From assembly GCA_018334595.1 (NCBI GenBank), contig JAGXLQ010000090.1:1-5780 (forward strand): a stretch of 5,780 nucleotides of DNA, read 5' to 3'. Every line of letters starts with the position of its first letter. The first letter of the stretch is position 1. Shown piece after piece: positions 1-5,780 of the stretch. The position numbers and the translations under genes are program-made. The notes under the pieces were generated by a model. It worked only from the letters and a program-made list of their open reading frames with translations. It was not told where the DNA came from and searched no databases. This DNA is from Candidatus Bipolaricaulota bacterium (GTDB taxonomy: Bacteria; Bipolaricaulota; Bipolaricaulia; M55B111).

Positions 1-185
1 CAAGGCGTCCACCGTCTGCCCTTGGCAATCTTTATGCTACAGGATGCCTACTAATGTCATTCGATCTGTCAAAGACCATGCCCTAATGGGCGCTAGAAAA
101 TATAGTGGTTGGAGGGGGTTATTTCAAGTCCTAACGGCTAAGAGTTTACAACTATTCTCGCTAAAAGCTACAAACAATCCGAGAT
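1..185. other. Left-edge segment, no gene identified
   Basis: This stretch lies downstream of fmt and shows no gene I can support. One plus-strand frame is open from the edge to a TGA at 200-202, giving 66 residues and overlapping the end of fmt by 17 bases. Its product is basic, rich in Ser, Leu, Trp and Cys, resembles no family I know and is unlike the acidic proteins nearby. An open frame of this length is not unusual by chance across six frames at this base composition. A second plus frame stops at 52-54 and could be the last 17 codons of an outside gene. The segment looks more AT-rich than the genes. No tRNA arm or T-tailed hairpin was found. I read it as intergenic, with a small chance of a gene end. 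Confidence 0.5.
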
Positions 186-1160
186 CTAGGGGGACCTGGT
201 GAAGAATTCGTTAACCTGCACCCGATAGCCGTTGACAAAATCCAACCCACTCATCTGACATTTTGATTGTGGCTTAACGTTCCTCAGCTGGACGGCTGTA
301 TCGTTACCACATTTTACGACGAAACCGTAGTTTCCCGTGTCGATGATTCCCCCCGGGTCCGCGTCTAAGGCCACCTTTCGGAGTGGCAACCGATCAACCA
401 GATCGTCGGTCAAACTGCCAAGGTCTCTGCTGCCACAGAGCTTCAAGCGTTTTCCATCGTAGAAAGAATAGGCCCCGGGCCAGGGATAGGTACCCCTGAT
501 AAGGTCGTGAACTTCCTTTGAAGGGCGTGTCCAATCGATCCTTCCATCTTCTTTAAAGAGCTTCGGAGCGAAGCTGGGTTCTCCTTGCTGGGGAGTAGGC
601 GTTATCTCGTCGCGGTTGACCTTCATCAACGTATCCAGGATCGCCTCACCAGCTAATTGCGCCAGCCTGTCATGTAGTTCGCCTGCAGTCTCGTCCGGCC
701 CGATTTCCGTCTCCCGCTTGAGCAATATCGGACCAGAATCCAGCCCCTCGTCCATTGTCATCGTCGTAATTCCCGTCCTGGTCTCGCCGTTGATTATCGC
801 CCAGTTTATGGGAGCAGCACCACGGTACTTTGGGAGCAAGGAGCCGTGGATGTTTACGGGGAGACCCACTAGACCGAGCAACTTTCCCGACATCTTCTGG
901 CCGTAGGCGACGACGACGAAGAGGTCCGCGCCAACCGCATCGATCCTGGCAAGTGACTCCAAGGAATTTACGTCCTCCGGCTGATAAACCGGAACCTCTC
1001 TTGCCTGTGCTTTTCTCTTAATCGAAGAAAACTTAGTCTCCATACCCCTACCACACGGGCGGTCGGGCTGGGTTACGGCTAACTCAATCTCGTGATTTTT
1101 ATCAAGTTGTTCAAATGCCGGGAGTCCAAACTCCGCGGTACCAAAGAAAACTATTTCCAC
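186..1160 (-). CDS. fmt: Methionyl-tRNA formyltransferase
   Basis: Fmt transfers the formyl group of 10-formyl-tetrahydrofolate to methionyl-tRNA(fMet) in the cytoplasm, making the initiator tRNA for bacterial translation. The 324 residues match the usual family length. The N-terminal Rossmann-type formyltransferase domain (about 1-200) begins MEIVFFGTAEF and carries QPDRP at 31-35. The SLLPKYRGAAP signature is at 107-117. The expected catalytic Asn-His-Asp are N103, H105 and D141 (in GLDSG). The C-terminal tRNA-binding domain follows the linker and includes FAPKLFKEDGRIDW (197-210) and YPWPGAYSF (225-233). The start is GTG. An in-frame TAA lies immediately upstream, so the gene cannot begin earlier, and the next Met falls inside the catalytic domain. 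An AGGGTGA ribosome site lies 7 bases upstream. It is divergent from recG, and its usual partner def is not adjacent here. Identification is secure. Confidence 0.97.
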   Translation of the reverse strand: MEIVFFGTAEFGLPAFEQLDKNHEIELAVTQPDRPCGRGMETKFSSIKRKAQAREVPVYQPEDVNSLESLARIDAVGADLFVVVAYGQKMSGKLLGLVGLPVNIHGSLLPKYRGAAPINWAIINGETRTGITTMTMDEGLDSGPILLKRETEIGPDETAGELHDRLAQLAGEAILDTLMKVNRDEITPTPQQGEPSFAPKLFKEDGRIDWTRPSKEVHDLIRGTYPWPGAYSFYDGKRLKLCGSRDLGSLTDDLVDRLPLRKVALDADPGGIIDTGNYGFVVKCGNDTAVQLRNVKPQSKCQMSGLDFVNGYRVQVNEFFTRSP

Positions 1161-1212
1161 TTATTCATCACCCTGTCCGTTTACTTGAAATTTTCCCAAC
1201 TAACGCCATCAC

Positions 1213-1241
1213 ATTATATCGGACGCAGGGCGAGATTCTAA
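1213..1241 (-). promoter_or_regulatory. Predicted sigma70-type promoter of fmt
   Basis: On the minus strand a perfect TATAAT (1213-1218) lies 17 bases downstream of TTAGAA (1236-1241), which matches the -35 consensus at 3 of 6 positions. Transcription would start near 1206, leaving a leader of about 45 bases before the GTG start of fmt. The perfect -10 box and ideal spacing make it the best candidate in the gap. It is a motif call only. Confidence 0.55.
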
Positions 1242-1258
1242 GGCTGTGGGACGGGTCT

Positions 1259-1287
1259 TTGATTCAACAAAAACCGTAAGCTAAAAT
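1259..1287 (+). promoter_or_regulatory. Predicted sigma70-type promoter of recG-gatC
   Basis: TTGATT (1259-1264, 4 of 6 matches to the -35 box) and TAAAAT (1282-1287, 5 of 6 matches to the -10 box) are separated by exactly 17 bases. Transcription would start near 1294, about 50 bases before the recG ATG. Its -35 box lies 17 bases from that of the opposing fmt promoter, so the two are back to back without overlapping and could share regulation. Confidence 0.55.
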
Positions 1288-1312
1288 CATTTAACCCGTT
1301 CGTCCGCTTACG
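1275..1312. repeat. 7-bp inverted repeat flanking the recG -10 box
   Basis: CGTAAGC at 1275-1281 is the exact reverse complement of GCTTACG at 1306-1312, with 24 bases between. The left arm abuts the predicted -10 box, and the right arm lies past the predicted start site. The arm centres are about 31 bp apart, close to three helical turns, which would suit an operator. A 7-bp match within this distance is expected by chance fairly often in a gap this size, so the functional reading is weak. Confidence 0.25.
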
Positions 1313-1343
1313 AGGGGGAATCTCAATTTAGAGGCAAGGATCT

Positions 1344-3644
1344 ATGAGCCACAGAAGTAGGAAAGAGGAAAGCACCAAGTCCAAGGTGCTCAAGATACTG
1401 GACCTGGAGAGAAAGAACGGCTTCAACGATGAAGCCGTCTTCGGGGGGCTGGAAAGCCTGTCGGAAACCCTCCTGGACGACTCCGAGATCGAGGAAACGC
1501 TCAAAGGGTACGGCGACAAGGACCCCTACGAGCGGGAGGAAGTAGTGGAAGAGGCAAGAAACCTGCTGGCCTCCGAGTCCGACGAGGGTCACCGTGAGAA
1601 GAGGGAAACGCCAGGCCTAAGCGCACCCGTAACGGAGGCTGTCGGTGTGGGGGACAAGAGAGCGAGGGACCTGGAGAACCTGGGGATAAAAACTATCCGC
1701 GACCTGCTGTTTCACTTTCCCCGCAGGATAGAGGACCGACGGAAAGTCAAGAAGATAGGGGAGCTAAACCACGGAGAAGAGTTTACGGTCGTGGGGGCCG
1801 TCGAAGGTACGACGATGATTCAACCCCACAGAAACCTGAAGCTAGTCAAGGCGGCCATAAGCGACGGGACGGGGACCCTGTACGGAATTTGGTACAACCA
1901 GCCGTGGATAAACAACCAGCTGAAAAAGGGGGGAAAGGTCGCGGTCTATGGGGAAACGAAGAGGGAGTACGGGGAACTTCAGATGGAAAACCCCGTATGG
2001 GAGCCGGCAAACAGAGAGAACAAGACGCGGGCGCTGGTCCCGATTTACCCGGCCACCGAGAACCTGTCTCAGAGCAAAATAAGATGGATTATCCGTAAGA
2101 ACTTAAAAGCATTACCCCGATCGATTTCGGAATTTTACCCGGAAGAAGTGGCCGGAAGATACGGCTTCTGGGACCGCAGGACCGCCCTGGAGAAGATCCA
2201 CTCCCCGGACAGTCCGGAGGATTACGACAAGGCAAGACGGAGCCTCTCCTTCTCCGAACTTTACCTGTTCTACTACGGCATGAAGACAAGAACGGCTGGC
2301 AGGGAGGACCCTGAGCTGACAATGGAGGTTGACGGGGAGACTCTGGGAGAGTTTTTGGAGGCGATTCCTTTTACACTCACGGGAGATCAGGAGAGGACGT
2401 TGGGCGAGGTCGTCGACGACCTGAGGGGGCCGTCCCCAATGAACCGACTCCTCCAGGGTGACGTAGGTACGGGGAAAACCCTGATAGCCGCCGGGTCAGC
2501 CTTCCTGGTTAAGAAGGGTGGTTACCAGACGGCGCTGATGGCCCCGACGACGGTGCTTGCCGAACAGCATTACGAGAATCTGTCCAAGGTCTTCTCCCCG
2601 CTCCGAATGGACGTCGACCTGTTAACTGGCAATACCTCCGCCGGAGACAGGGATGAACTCCTTTCCTCCCTAGAATCCGGTGATATCGACGTCCTGGTGG
2701 GAACCCACGCCCTGCTGGAAGGTGAAGTGCGTTTCCACAACATCGGCCTGGTGATAATTGACGAGGAGCAGAGGTTCGGCGTGGCACAGAAGGAGAAGCT
2801 AAACGCGGATTACCGGCCGGTGAACAGGTTGATCCTGAGCGCCACCCCTATACCCAGGACGATAACCTCAACGATATACGGAGAGTTTGACATATCACGC
2901 CTTGAGGAGTTCCCCGGAGGCGAAAAGAAGATAAAGACGTACTGGGTTAGCGACAGCAGGCGCGATCAGGTCTACGAATACGTCAGGAGAAAACTCAACG
3001 AAGGGGACAGGGGGTTTATCGTCTTCCCGCTAATCGAGGAGTCGGAAAAGGTCGACTCTAAAGCGGCGGTGGAGATGCAGCAGGAGCTCTCGGGAAACCA
3101 GTTAAAGGGCCTGAGACTAGGGCTGCTCCACGGCCAGATGGGCCAGGAAGAAAAGGCGGAAATTATCGAGAGGTTTAGAGAAGGGGAACTGGACGCGATA
3201 GTCTCCACCACAGTCATCGAGGTGGGAATCGATATTCCGCAGGCAAACATACTCGTGGTCGACGAGGCCGATCATTTCGGGCTGACCCAGTTGCATCAAC
3301 TTCGAGGAAGAATAGGGCGGTCCGGGCAAAAATCATATTGTTTCGCGATAGGGTCGCCGAGCACCGAGGAGGGGAGGAGGAGACTGGGGGCCTTCCGGGA
3401 TATCCTGGATGGCTTTGCCCTGGTGGAGGAAGACCTAAAGATCAGAGGGCCCGGAGACCTGTTGAGTTCCAGTCAGCACGGTTTTCAGAACAGCTTTTAT
3501 GCCTGTGATTTCTTAAACGATTACGATATAATGAACAAAGCCCGTAAGGAAGCGGGGAAACTCGTTGAGGAATGTGGGACGGACGAGCGGCTAGATAAAC
3601 TGCTGGACGAGTACTTTATGGACGCACCCTGGAAATATAACTGA
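1344..3644 (+). CDS. recG: ATP-dependent DNA helicase RecG
   Basis: RecG is a superfamily 2 DNA translocase that regresses stalled forks and remodels branched recombination intermediates. The 766 residues exceed E. coli RecG (693) because of a roughly 95-residue acidic, helical N-terminal extension, as some other bacterial RecGs have. Next come a helix-hairpin-helix-like stretch with VGVGDKRARDLENLGI (100-115) and HFPRR (124-128), then the OB-fold wedge domain (about 140-235). The helicase core has Walker A GDVGTGKT (372-379), motif II DEEQ (473-476), motif III SATPIPRT (499-506), motif V TTVIEVGID (622-630) and motif VI QLHQLRGRIGR (649-659). The TRG region has RGPGD (701-705) and QHG (711-713). 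DEEQRFG replaces the usual RecG DEQHRFG, and ADHFGL (642-647) also resembles Mfd. The wedge domain and the absence of an RNA polymerase-binding domain exclude Mfd. GAGG (1331-1334) sits 9 bases before the ATG. gatC follows after 33 bases. Confidence 0.96.
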   Translation: MSHRSRKEESTKSKVLKILDLERKNGFNDEAVFGGLESLSETLLDDSEIEETLKGYGDKDPYEREEVVEEARNLLASESDEGHREKRETPGLSAPVTEAVGVGDKRARDLENLGIKTIRDLLFHFPRRIEDRRKVKKIGELNHGEEFTVVGAVEGTTMIQPHRNLKLVKAAISDGTGTLYGIWYNQPWINNQLKKGGKVAVYGETKREYGELQMENPVWEPANRENKTRALVPIYPATENLSQSKIRWIIRKNLKALPRSISEFYPEEVAGRYGFWDRRTALEKIHSPDSPEDYDKARRSLSFSELYLFYYGMKTRTAGREDPELTMEVDGETLGEFLEAIPFTLTGDQERTLGEVVDDLRGPSPMNRLLQGDVGTGKTLIAAGSAFLVKKGGYQTALMAPTTVLAEQHYENLSKVFSPLRMDVDLLTGNTSAGDRDELLSSLESGDIDVLVGTHALLEGEVRFHNIGLVIIDEEQRFGVAQKEKLNADYRPVNRLILSATPIPRTITSTIYGEFDISRLEEFPGGEKKIKTYWVSDSRRDQVYEYVRRKLNEGDRGFIVFPLIEESEKVDSKAAVEMQQELSGNQLKGLRLGLLHGQMGQEEKAEIIERFREGELDAIVSTTVIEVGIDIPQANILVVDEADHFGLTQLHQLRGRIGRSGQKSYCFAIGSPSTEEGRRRLGAFRDILDGFALVEEDLKIRGPGDLLSSSQHGFQNSFYACDFLNDYDIMNKARKEAGKLVEECGTDERLDKLLDEYFMDAPWKYN

Positions 3645-3675
3645 ATGTAACTGAACAAAGAGGGGGACAACTGAA
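3638..3675 (+). repeat. Three phased AACTGAA copies at the recG-gatC junction
   Basis: AACTGAA occurs at 3639-3645, 3649-3655 and 3669-3675, so the copies start 10 and 20 bases apart. The first two extend to TAACTGAA. The first copy contains the recG TGA stop, a second in-frame stop (TAA) follows two codons later, and the third copy supplies an in-frame TGA two codons before the gatC ATG. The spacing could mark short duplication of the gene end or a helically phased site. The copies are short, so chance is possible. Confidence 0.35.
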
Positions 3676-3677
3676 AA

Positions 3678-3968
3678 ATGATTGACGAAAATAGGGTAAA
3701 ACACGTGGAAGAACTCGCCGAACTGAGCTTGACCGAAGAGGAAAGAAAAGGCATGGCGGAGGACCTTGGCAGCATAATTGATTACGTAAACAAGCTAAAG
3801 GAACTGGACACGGGTGACGTCGAGCCGTTAAGACACATCCTGGGCGTGGAAAACGTCTTTAGGGAGGACGAAAGAGGGGAGACCTTAAGTCACGAAGAGG
3901 TATTCAAAAACGCGCCCGAGGAAGAGCGAAACTTCTTTAAGGTCCCCAGAGTCATAGACAACGACTGA
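3678..3968 (+). CDS. gatC: Asp/Glu-tRNA amidotransferase subunit GatC
   Basis: GatC is the small subunit of the GatCAB amidotransferase, which converts misacylated Asp-tRNA(Asn) or Glu-tRNA(Gln) to the amide form. It wraps around and stabilises the GatA-GatB interface. The 96 residues match the family length. The typical pattern is present: VKHVEELAELSLTEEE (7-22) in the first helix, IIDYVNKLKELDTGDVEP (34-51), then a C-terminal stretch with NAPEEERNFFKVPRVI (78-93). The start is fixed by an in-frame TGA two codons upstream. A purine-rich AGGGGG ribosome site lies 11 bases before the ATG, slightly far. The gene is probably cotranscribed with recG and converges on pyrH. GatA and GatB are not in the window, so the complex is not encoded as one operon here. 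The protein is very acidic, about 27 Asp/Glu to 13 Lys/Arg. Confidence 0.95.
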   Translation: MIDENRVKHVEELAELSLTEEERKGMAEDLGSIIDYVNKLKELDTGDVEPLRHILGVENVFREDERGETLSHEEVFKNAPEEERNFFKVPRVIDND

Positions 3969-4017
3969 TCAAGTATCCGGAGCTACTTCCAGACAGCCCA
4001 ACCCTTGCCGTCGACGT

Positions 4018-4752
4018 TCACTCGGCTTCGGGATAGATATAGGATCCGACCTCTTCTCCCTGAACGATGGCAAACAGAGCACCCTCTTTAAAGAGATCGA
4101 AGATTACCATCGGTATGCCCGCCTCCTGACCTATCCTGGCCGCAGTTAGGTCAATTATCCTAAGTTTCTTTTGAAAGAGGTCGTCATAGGAAAGGGTTGG
4201 AATGAATTCTGCGTCCTCGTGAGAGGGATCGGCGGTAAACGCCCCGCGGACGTTGGTGCCCTTGAGGATGAGGTCCGCATTTATCTGGCCAGCCCTTATG
4301 GTCGCGGCGCTGTCTGTGGTAAAGTAGGGGTTTCCTGTCCCTCCAACGAAGATAACGACCTCGTCGTTCTCCAGGGATTCCACGGCCTCGTCGGGGGCTA
4401 TCTCTCCCGCGAGTTGACCTACCGGCAGGGCAGACTGTAGCCTGGCGACAACACCCATCGACTCCAATCTGTCCCGAAGGGCAATACCGTTAATTATCGT
4501 AGCTACCATGCCGGCGTAATCGCCAGACGTCCTCGTCAAAAAGTCCTGCTGAGCCCCCCTAAGGATATTACCTCCGCCCACGACTAGGGCAACCTGGACC
4601 CCGTAGTCGTCCCGCAAATCCACAATCTGGCCGAGTATGTAATCGATGGAACCCGGGTCCAGGGGAGTTTCGGACCCCAACCCTTCACCCGAGACCTTTA
4701 ACAGAACTCTCGAAGGCTGAACTCTGGCTGGGGTTCGTTCTCTATTGTTCAT
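4018..4752 (-). CDS. pyrH: UMP kinase
   Basis: PyrH phosphorylates UMP to UDP with ATP in pyrimidine nucleotide synthesis. The bacterial enzyme belongs to the amino acid kinase family, usually as a hexamer. The 244 residues fit the family. Visible motifs are VLLKVSGEGLG (16-26) for phosphate binding, GGGNILRG (59-66), GDYAGM (77-82) with the UMP-binding Asp, GGTGNPYFTTDSAA (137-150), and FTADP (172-176) in the ATP-binding half. The usual K.TKVDGV segment reads KGTNVRG (164-170), with Arg169 where the family normally has Asp. The ATG is immediately preceded by an in-frame TAG, which fixes the start. Its ribosome site is weak, with only GGG 8 bases upstream, although the next gene upstream has a strong one. 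It lies 46 bases after tsf, presumably in one operon, but frr does not follow: the next gene is convergent gatC. Confidence 0.95.
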   Translation of the reverse strand: MNNRERTPARVQPSRVLLKVSGEGLGSETPLDPGSIDYILGQIVDLRDDYGVQVALVVGGGNILRGAQQDFLTRTSGDYAGMVATIINGIALRDRLESMGVVARLQSALPVGQLAGEIAPDEAVESLENDEVVIFVGGTGNPYFTTDSAATIRAGQINADLILKGTNVRGAFTADPSHEDAEFIPTLSYDDLFQKKLRIIDLTAARIGQEAGIPMVIFDLFKEGALFAIVQGEEVGSYIYPEAE

Positions 4753-4798
4753 CTATCGGACCCAGGTAGTTAAGAGGTTGATTTAAAGCGGGGGCTAT

Positions 4799-5410
4799 CT
4801 ACTCTTCTTCTCCTTCTTCCGAATCGGCTGAGATCTCAAAACGAGAGAATCTACTAATTACGATTTCCTCGTTGACCTGCGCGGACAGCTCGCCCAGCAT
4901 TTCCTCGATGGTCTTATCGGAATCCCTGACGGATTCCTGTTCCAGCAGGCAGATTTCCCCGTAGAACTTATTCATCTTTCCCTCGATGATGTTGTCGATG
5001 ATGTGTTCGGGTTTACCTTCTTGTTCCGCCTGCTTGCGGTAAATATCCTCTTCCTCGGAAACTTCTTCCTCGGGTACCTCCTCTCTTGAGATATACTCCG
5101 GTGAGGCGGCGGCGATCTGTAGGGCAAGCGCATCGACAAAGTCCTTAAACTCGTCGCTGTTGGCGGCGAAGTCCGTCTGGCACTTAACTTCAACCAGAAC
5201 GCCGACCTTGCCGTCGTGGTGGATGTAAGCACCGACCCGGCCCTCGCCGGAATTTAGTTTACCCTCGGACATCTCCATACCCTGCTCCCGCAGCGCCTGC
5301 TTTGCCTTCTCCATGTCACCGTCTGCTTCCTCGAGGGCGCGCTTGCAGTCCATTATGCCGACACCCGTTTCCCCTCTAAGTTGCTTTATCTCTTCAGTCG
5401 TAATCGCCAT
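4799..5410 (-). CDS. tsf: Translation elongation factor Ts, short form
   Basis: EF-Ts is the guanine nucleotide exchange factor that removes GDP from EF-Tu after each elongation round. The 203 residues are close to the short Thermus-type protein (196) and shorter than E. coli EF-Ts (283), so part of the core appears to be missing relative to E. coli. The N-terminal UBA-like domain (about 1-45) contains LRGETGVGIMDCKRALEEA (11-29). The EF-Tu contact motif QTDF is at 78-81, equivalent to the Asp-Phe pair that disturbs the Mg site of EF-Tu. The C-terminal part retains EGKMNKFYGEICLLEQ (143-158) and RFSRFEI (187-193). The last ten residues are mostly acidic. A strong AGGAGG supports the start. 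The position between rpsB and pyrH is classical. Confidence 0.96.
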   Translation of the reverse strand: MAITTEEIKQLRGETGVGIMDCKRALEEADGDMEKAKQALREQGMEMSEGKLNSGEGRVGAYIHHDGKVGVLVEVKCQTDFAANSDEFKDFVDALALQIAAASPEYISREEVPEEEVSEEEDIYRKQAEQEGKPEHIIDNIIEGKMNKFYGEICLLEQESVRDSDKTIEEMLGELSAQVNEEIVISRFSRFEISADSEEGEEE

Positions 5411-5418
5411 TAGTTGAT

Positions 5419-5424
5419 CCTCCT
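5419..5424 (-). promoter_or_regulatory. Strong Shine-Dalgarno site of tsf
   Basis: On the minus strand AGGAGG lies 8 bases upstream of the tsf ATG, at ideal spacing, inside the 40-base gap after rpsB. The frame upstream of the ATG stays open for several codons but offers no better start, so this site decides it. It contrasts with the weak site before pyrH, which suggests EF-Ts is made in larger amounts from the shared transcript. Confidence 0.85.
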
Positions 5425-5450
5425 GGTGAATAATATTGCACGATTCTCTC

Positions 5451-5780
5451 TTAAGTAGCAGTTTCCTCTACTTCCGTTTCAGCTGAGTCGTCCTCTTCCT
5501 CGTCTTCTTCTTCCTCAAGCTCTACTTCTACTTCTTCCTCGGTTTCTTCTTCCAATTCCTCTTCCTCCGTCTCCTCGACAGGAGCCTCTTCCTCGTCTTC
5601 TTCTTCCGTCTCTGCTTCTGATTCCTCGGTTTCTTCTTTCTCTTCCGTCTCTGCTTCTGGTTCCGATCCCTCGGTTTCTTCGACCTTTTCGGCTTCCTCC
5701 GTCTCCTCAACCTCTTCGACCTCTTCCTCTTCTTCTGGGGCTTCCTCTTCGGCTGCGCGGTCTGCTCCCTCGCGGCCTTC
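5451..5780 (-). CDS. rpsB: 30S ribosomal protein S2, C-terminal part with Glu-rich tail (partial)
   Basis: Only the last 109 residues are inside the window; the 5' part continues past the right edge. The first visible residues, EGRE, fit the end of the last conserved S2 helix, which commonly ends in a motif like AVLEGR. Position directly upstream of tsf is the classical place for rpsB. S2 binds late to the 30S head near S1 and S8. After EGRE follows a low-complexity tail of about 100 residues. Over the 109 visible residues I count 62 Glu, 5 Asp and only 4 basic residues, with scattered Thr, Ser, Ala, Val and Pro. Bacterial S2 usually ends soon after the conserved helix, so the tail is an extension, probably disordered. 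It ends at TAA, 40 bases before tsf. The S2 identity rests on context and four residues, so it is likely but not proven. Confidence 0.82.
   Translation of the reverse strand, partial: EGREGADRAAEEEAPEEEEEVEEVEETEEAEKVEETEGSEPEAETEEKEETEESEAETEEEDEEEAPVEETEEEELEEETEEEVEVELEEEEDEEEDDSAETEVEETAT
5602..5681 (-). repeat. Imperfect tandem duplication in the S2 acidic tail
   Basis: A 19-base sequence at 5602-5620 recurs exactly at 5641-5659, 39 bases (13 codons) away. The similarity continues to 5636 and 5681 once a 6-base difference is allowed, so the units are about 35 and 41 bases. They encode EETEESEAETEE and EETEGSEPEAETEE, in the reading frame. The 13-base end of the unit also occurs at 5537-5549, and a separate 16-base match links 5561-5576 with 5693-5708. 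This indicates growth of the tail by in-frame duplication or slippage. Confidence 0.75.

Noticed and set aside
80..91. GCCC-TAAT-GGGC hairpin as an fmt terminator
   Set aside because: The stem is only 4 bp (5 with a G-T pair), and neither side is followed by a T tract.
2..202. Open plus-strand frame of 66 codons from the left edge
   Set aside because: It has no recognisable motif, overlaps the end of fmt, has a basic composition unlike the neighbours, and a frame this long is fairly likely by chance over six frames.
1151..1168. Tiny five-codon frame (MNKWK) overlapping the fmt start
   Set aside because: It overlaps the ribosome site and GTG of fmt out of frame. It is too short to support, and the GTG already has a well-spaced ribosome site.
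1344..3644. Calling this gene mfd because of DEEQRFG and ADHFGL
   Set aside because: The protein has the RecG wedge domain and length and lacks the UvrB-like and RNA polymerase-interacting domains of Mfd.
3969..4017. Bidirectional terminator between gatC and pyrH
   Set aside because: I found no stem longer than a few bases and no T or A tract in the 49 bases.
4171..4440. Plus-strand 89-residue frame inside pyrH
   Set aside because: It lies fully antisense to a well-conserved pyrH and shows no family motif.
5528..5710. Minus-strand frame encoding an Arg/Lys-rich 60-residue peptide
   Set aside because: It is the shifted frame of the S2 Glu tail: GAA/GAG codons read out of frame give Arg and Lys. 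It has no start context of its own.

Overview
The window is a compact bacterial housekeeping region with six protein genes and no mobile elements, CRISPR arrays or RNA genes that I can recognise. Fmt, RecG, EF-Ts and S2 together make it bacterial. The proteins are strongly acidic: S2 ends in a tail that is more than half glutamate, EF-Ts ends in an acidic run, and GatC carries about 27 acidic against 13 basic residues. AGG, AGA and ATA codons are frequent in recG. I infer a deep-branching, probably uncultivated and possibly halophilic or salt-adapted lineage, but I cannot name a phylum from sequence alone.

Layout. Bases 1-185 hold no gene I can support. fmt (methionyl-tRNA formyltransferase) lies on the minus strand at 186-1160. 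A 183-bp divergent gap (1161-1343) separates it from recG and carries two credible back-to-back sigma70-type promoters. recG (1344-3644) and gatC (3678-3968) form a two-gene plus-strand unit. It runs into the end of a minus-strand unit, rpsB-tsf-pyrH, which enters from the right edge (S2 partial at 5451-5780, EF-Ts 4799-5410, UMP kinase 4018-4752). gatC and pyrH converge with 49 bp between their stops and no visible intrinsic terminator.

Function. Five of the six genes serve translation or nucleotide supply: initiator tRNA formylation (Fmt), tRNA transamidation (GatC), the small ribosomal subunit (S2), EF-Tu recycling (EF-Ts) and UDP synthesis (PyrH). RecG handles stalled forks and recombination intermediates. 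The rpsB-tsf-pyrH order is classical, but frr does not follow pyrH. gatC is placed behind recG, away from gatA and gatB.

The points most worth a second look are the 100-residue glutamate tail on S2 with its internal duplication, a RecG whose helicase motifs resemble Mfd at several places, and a UMP kinase with arginine where the family usually has aspartate. I found no clearly new multi-gene system here.
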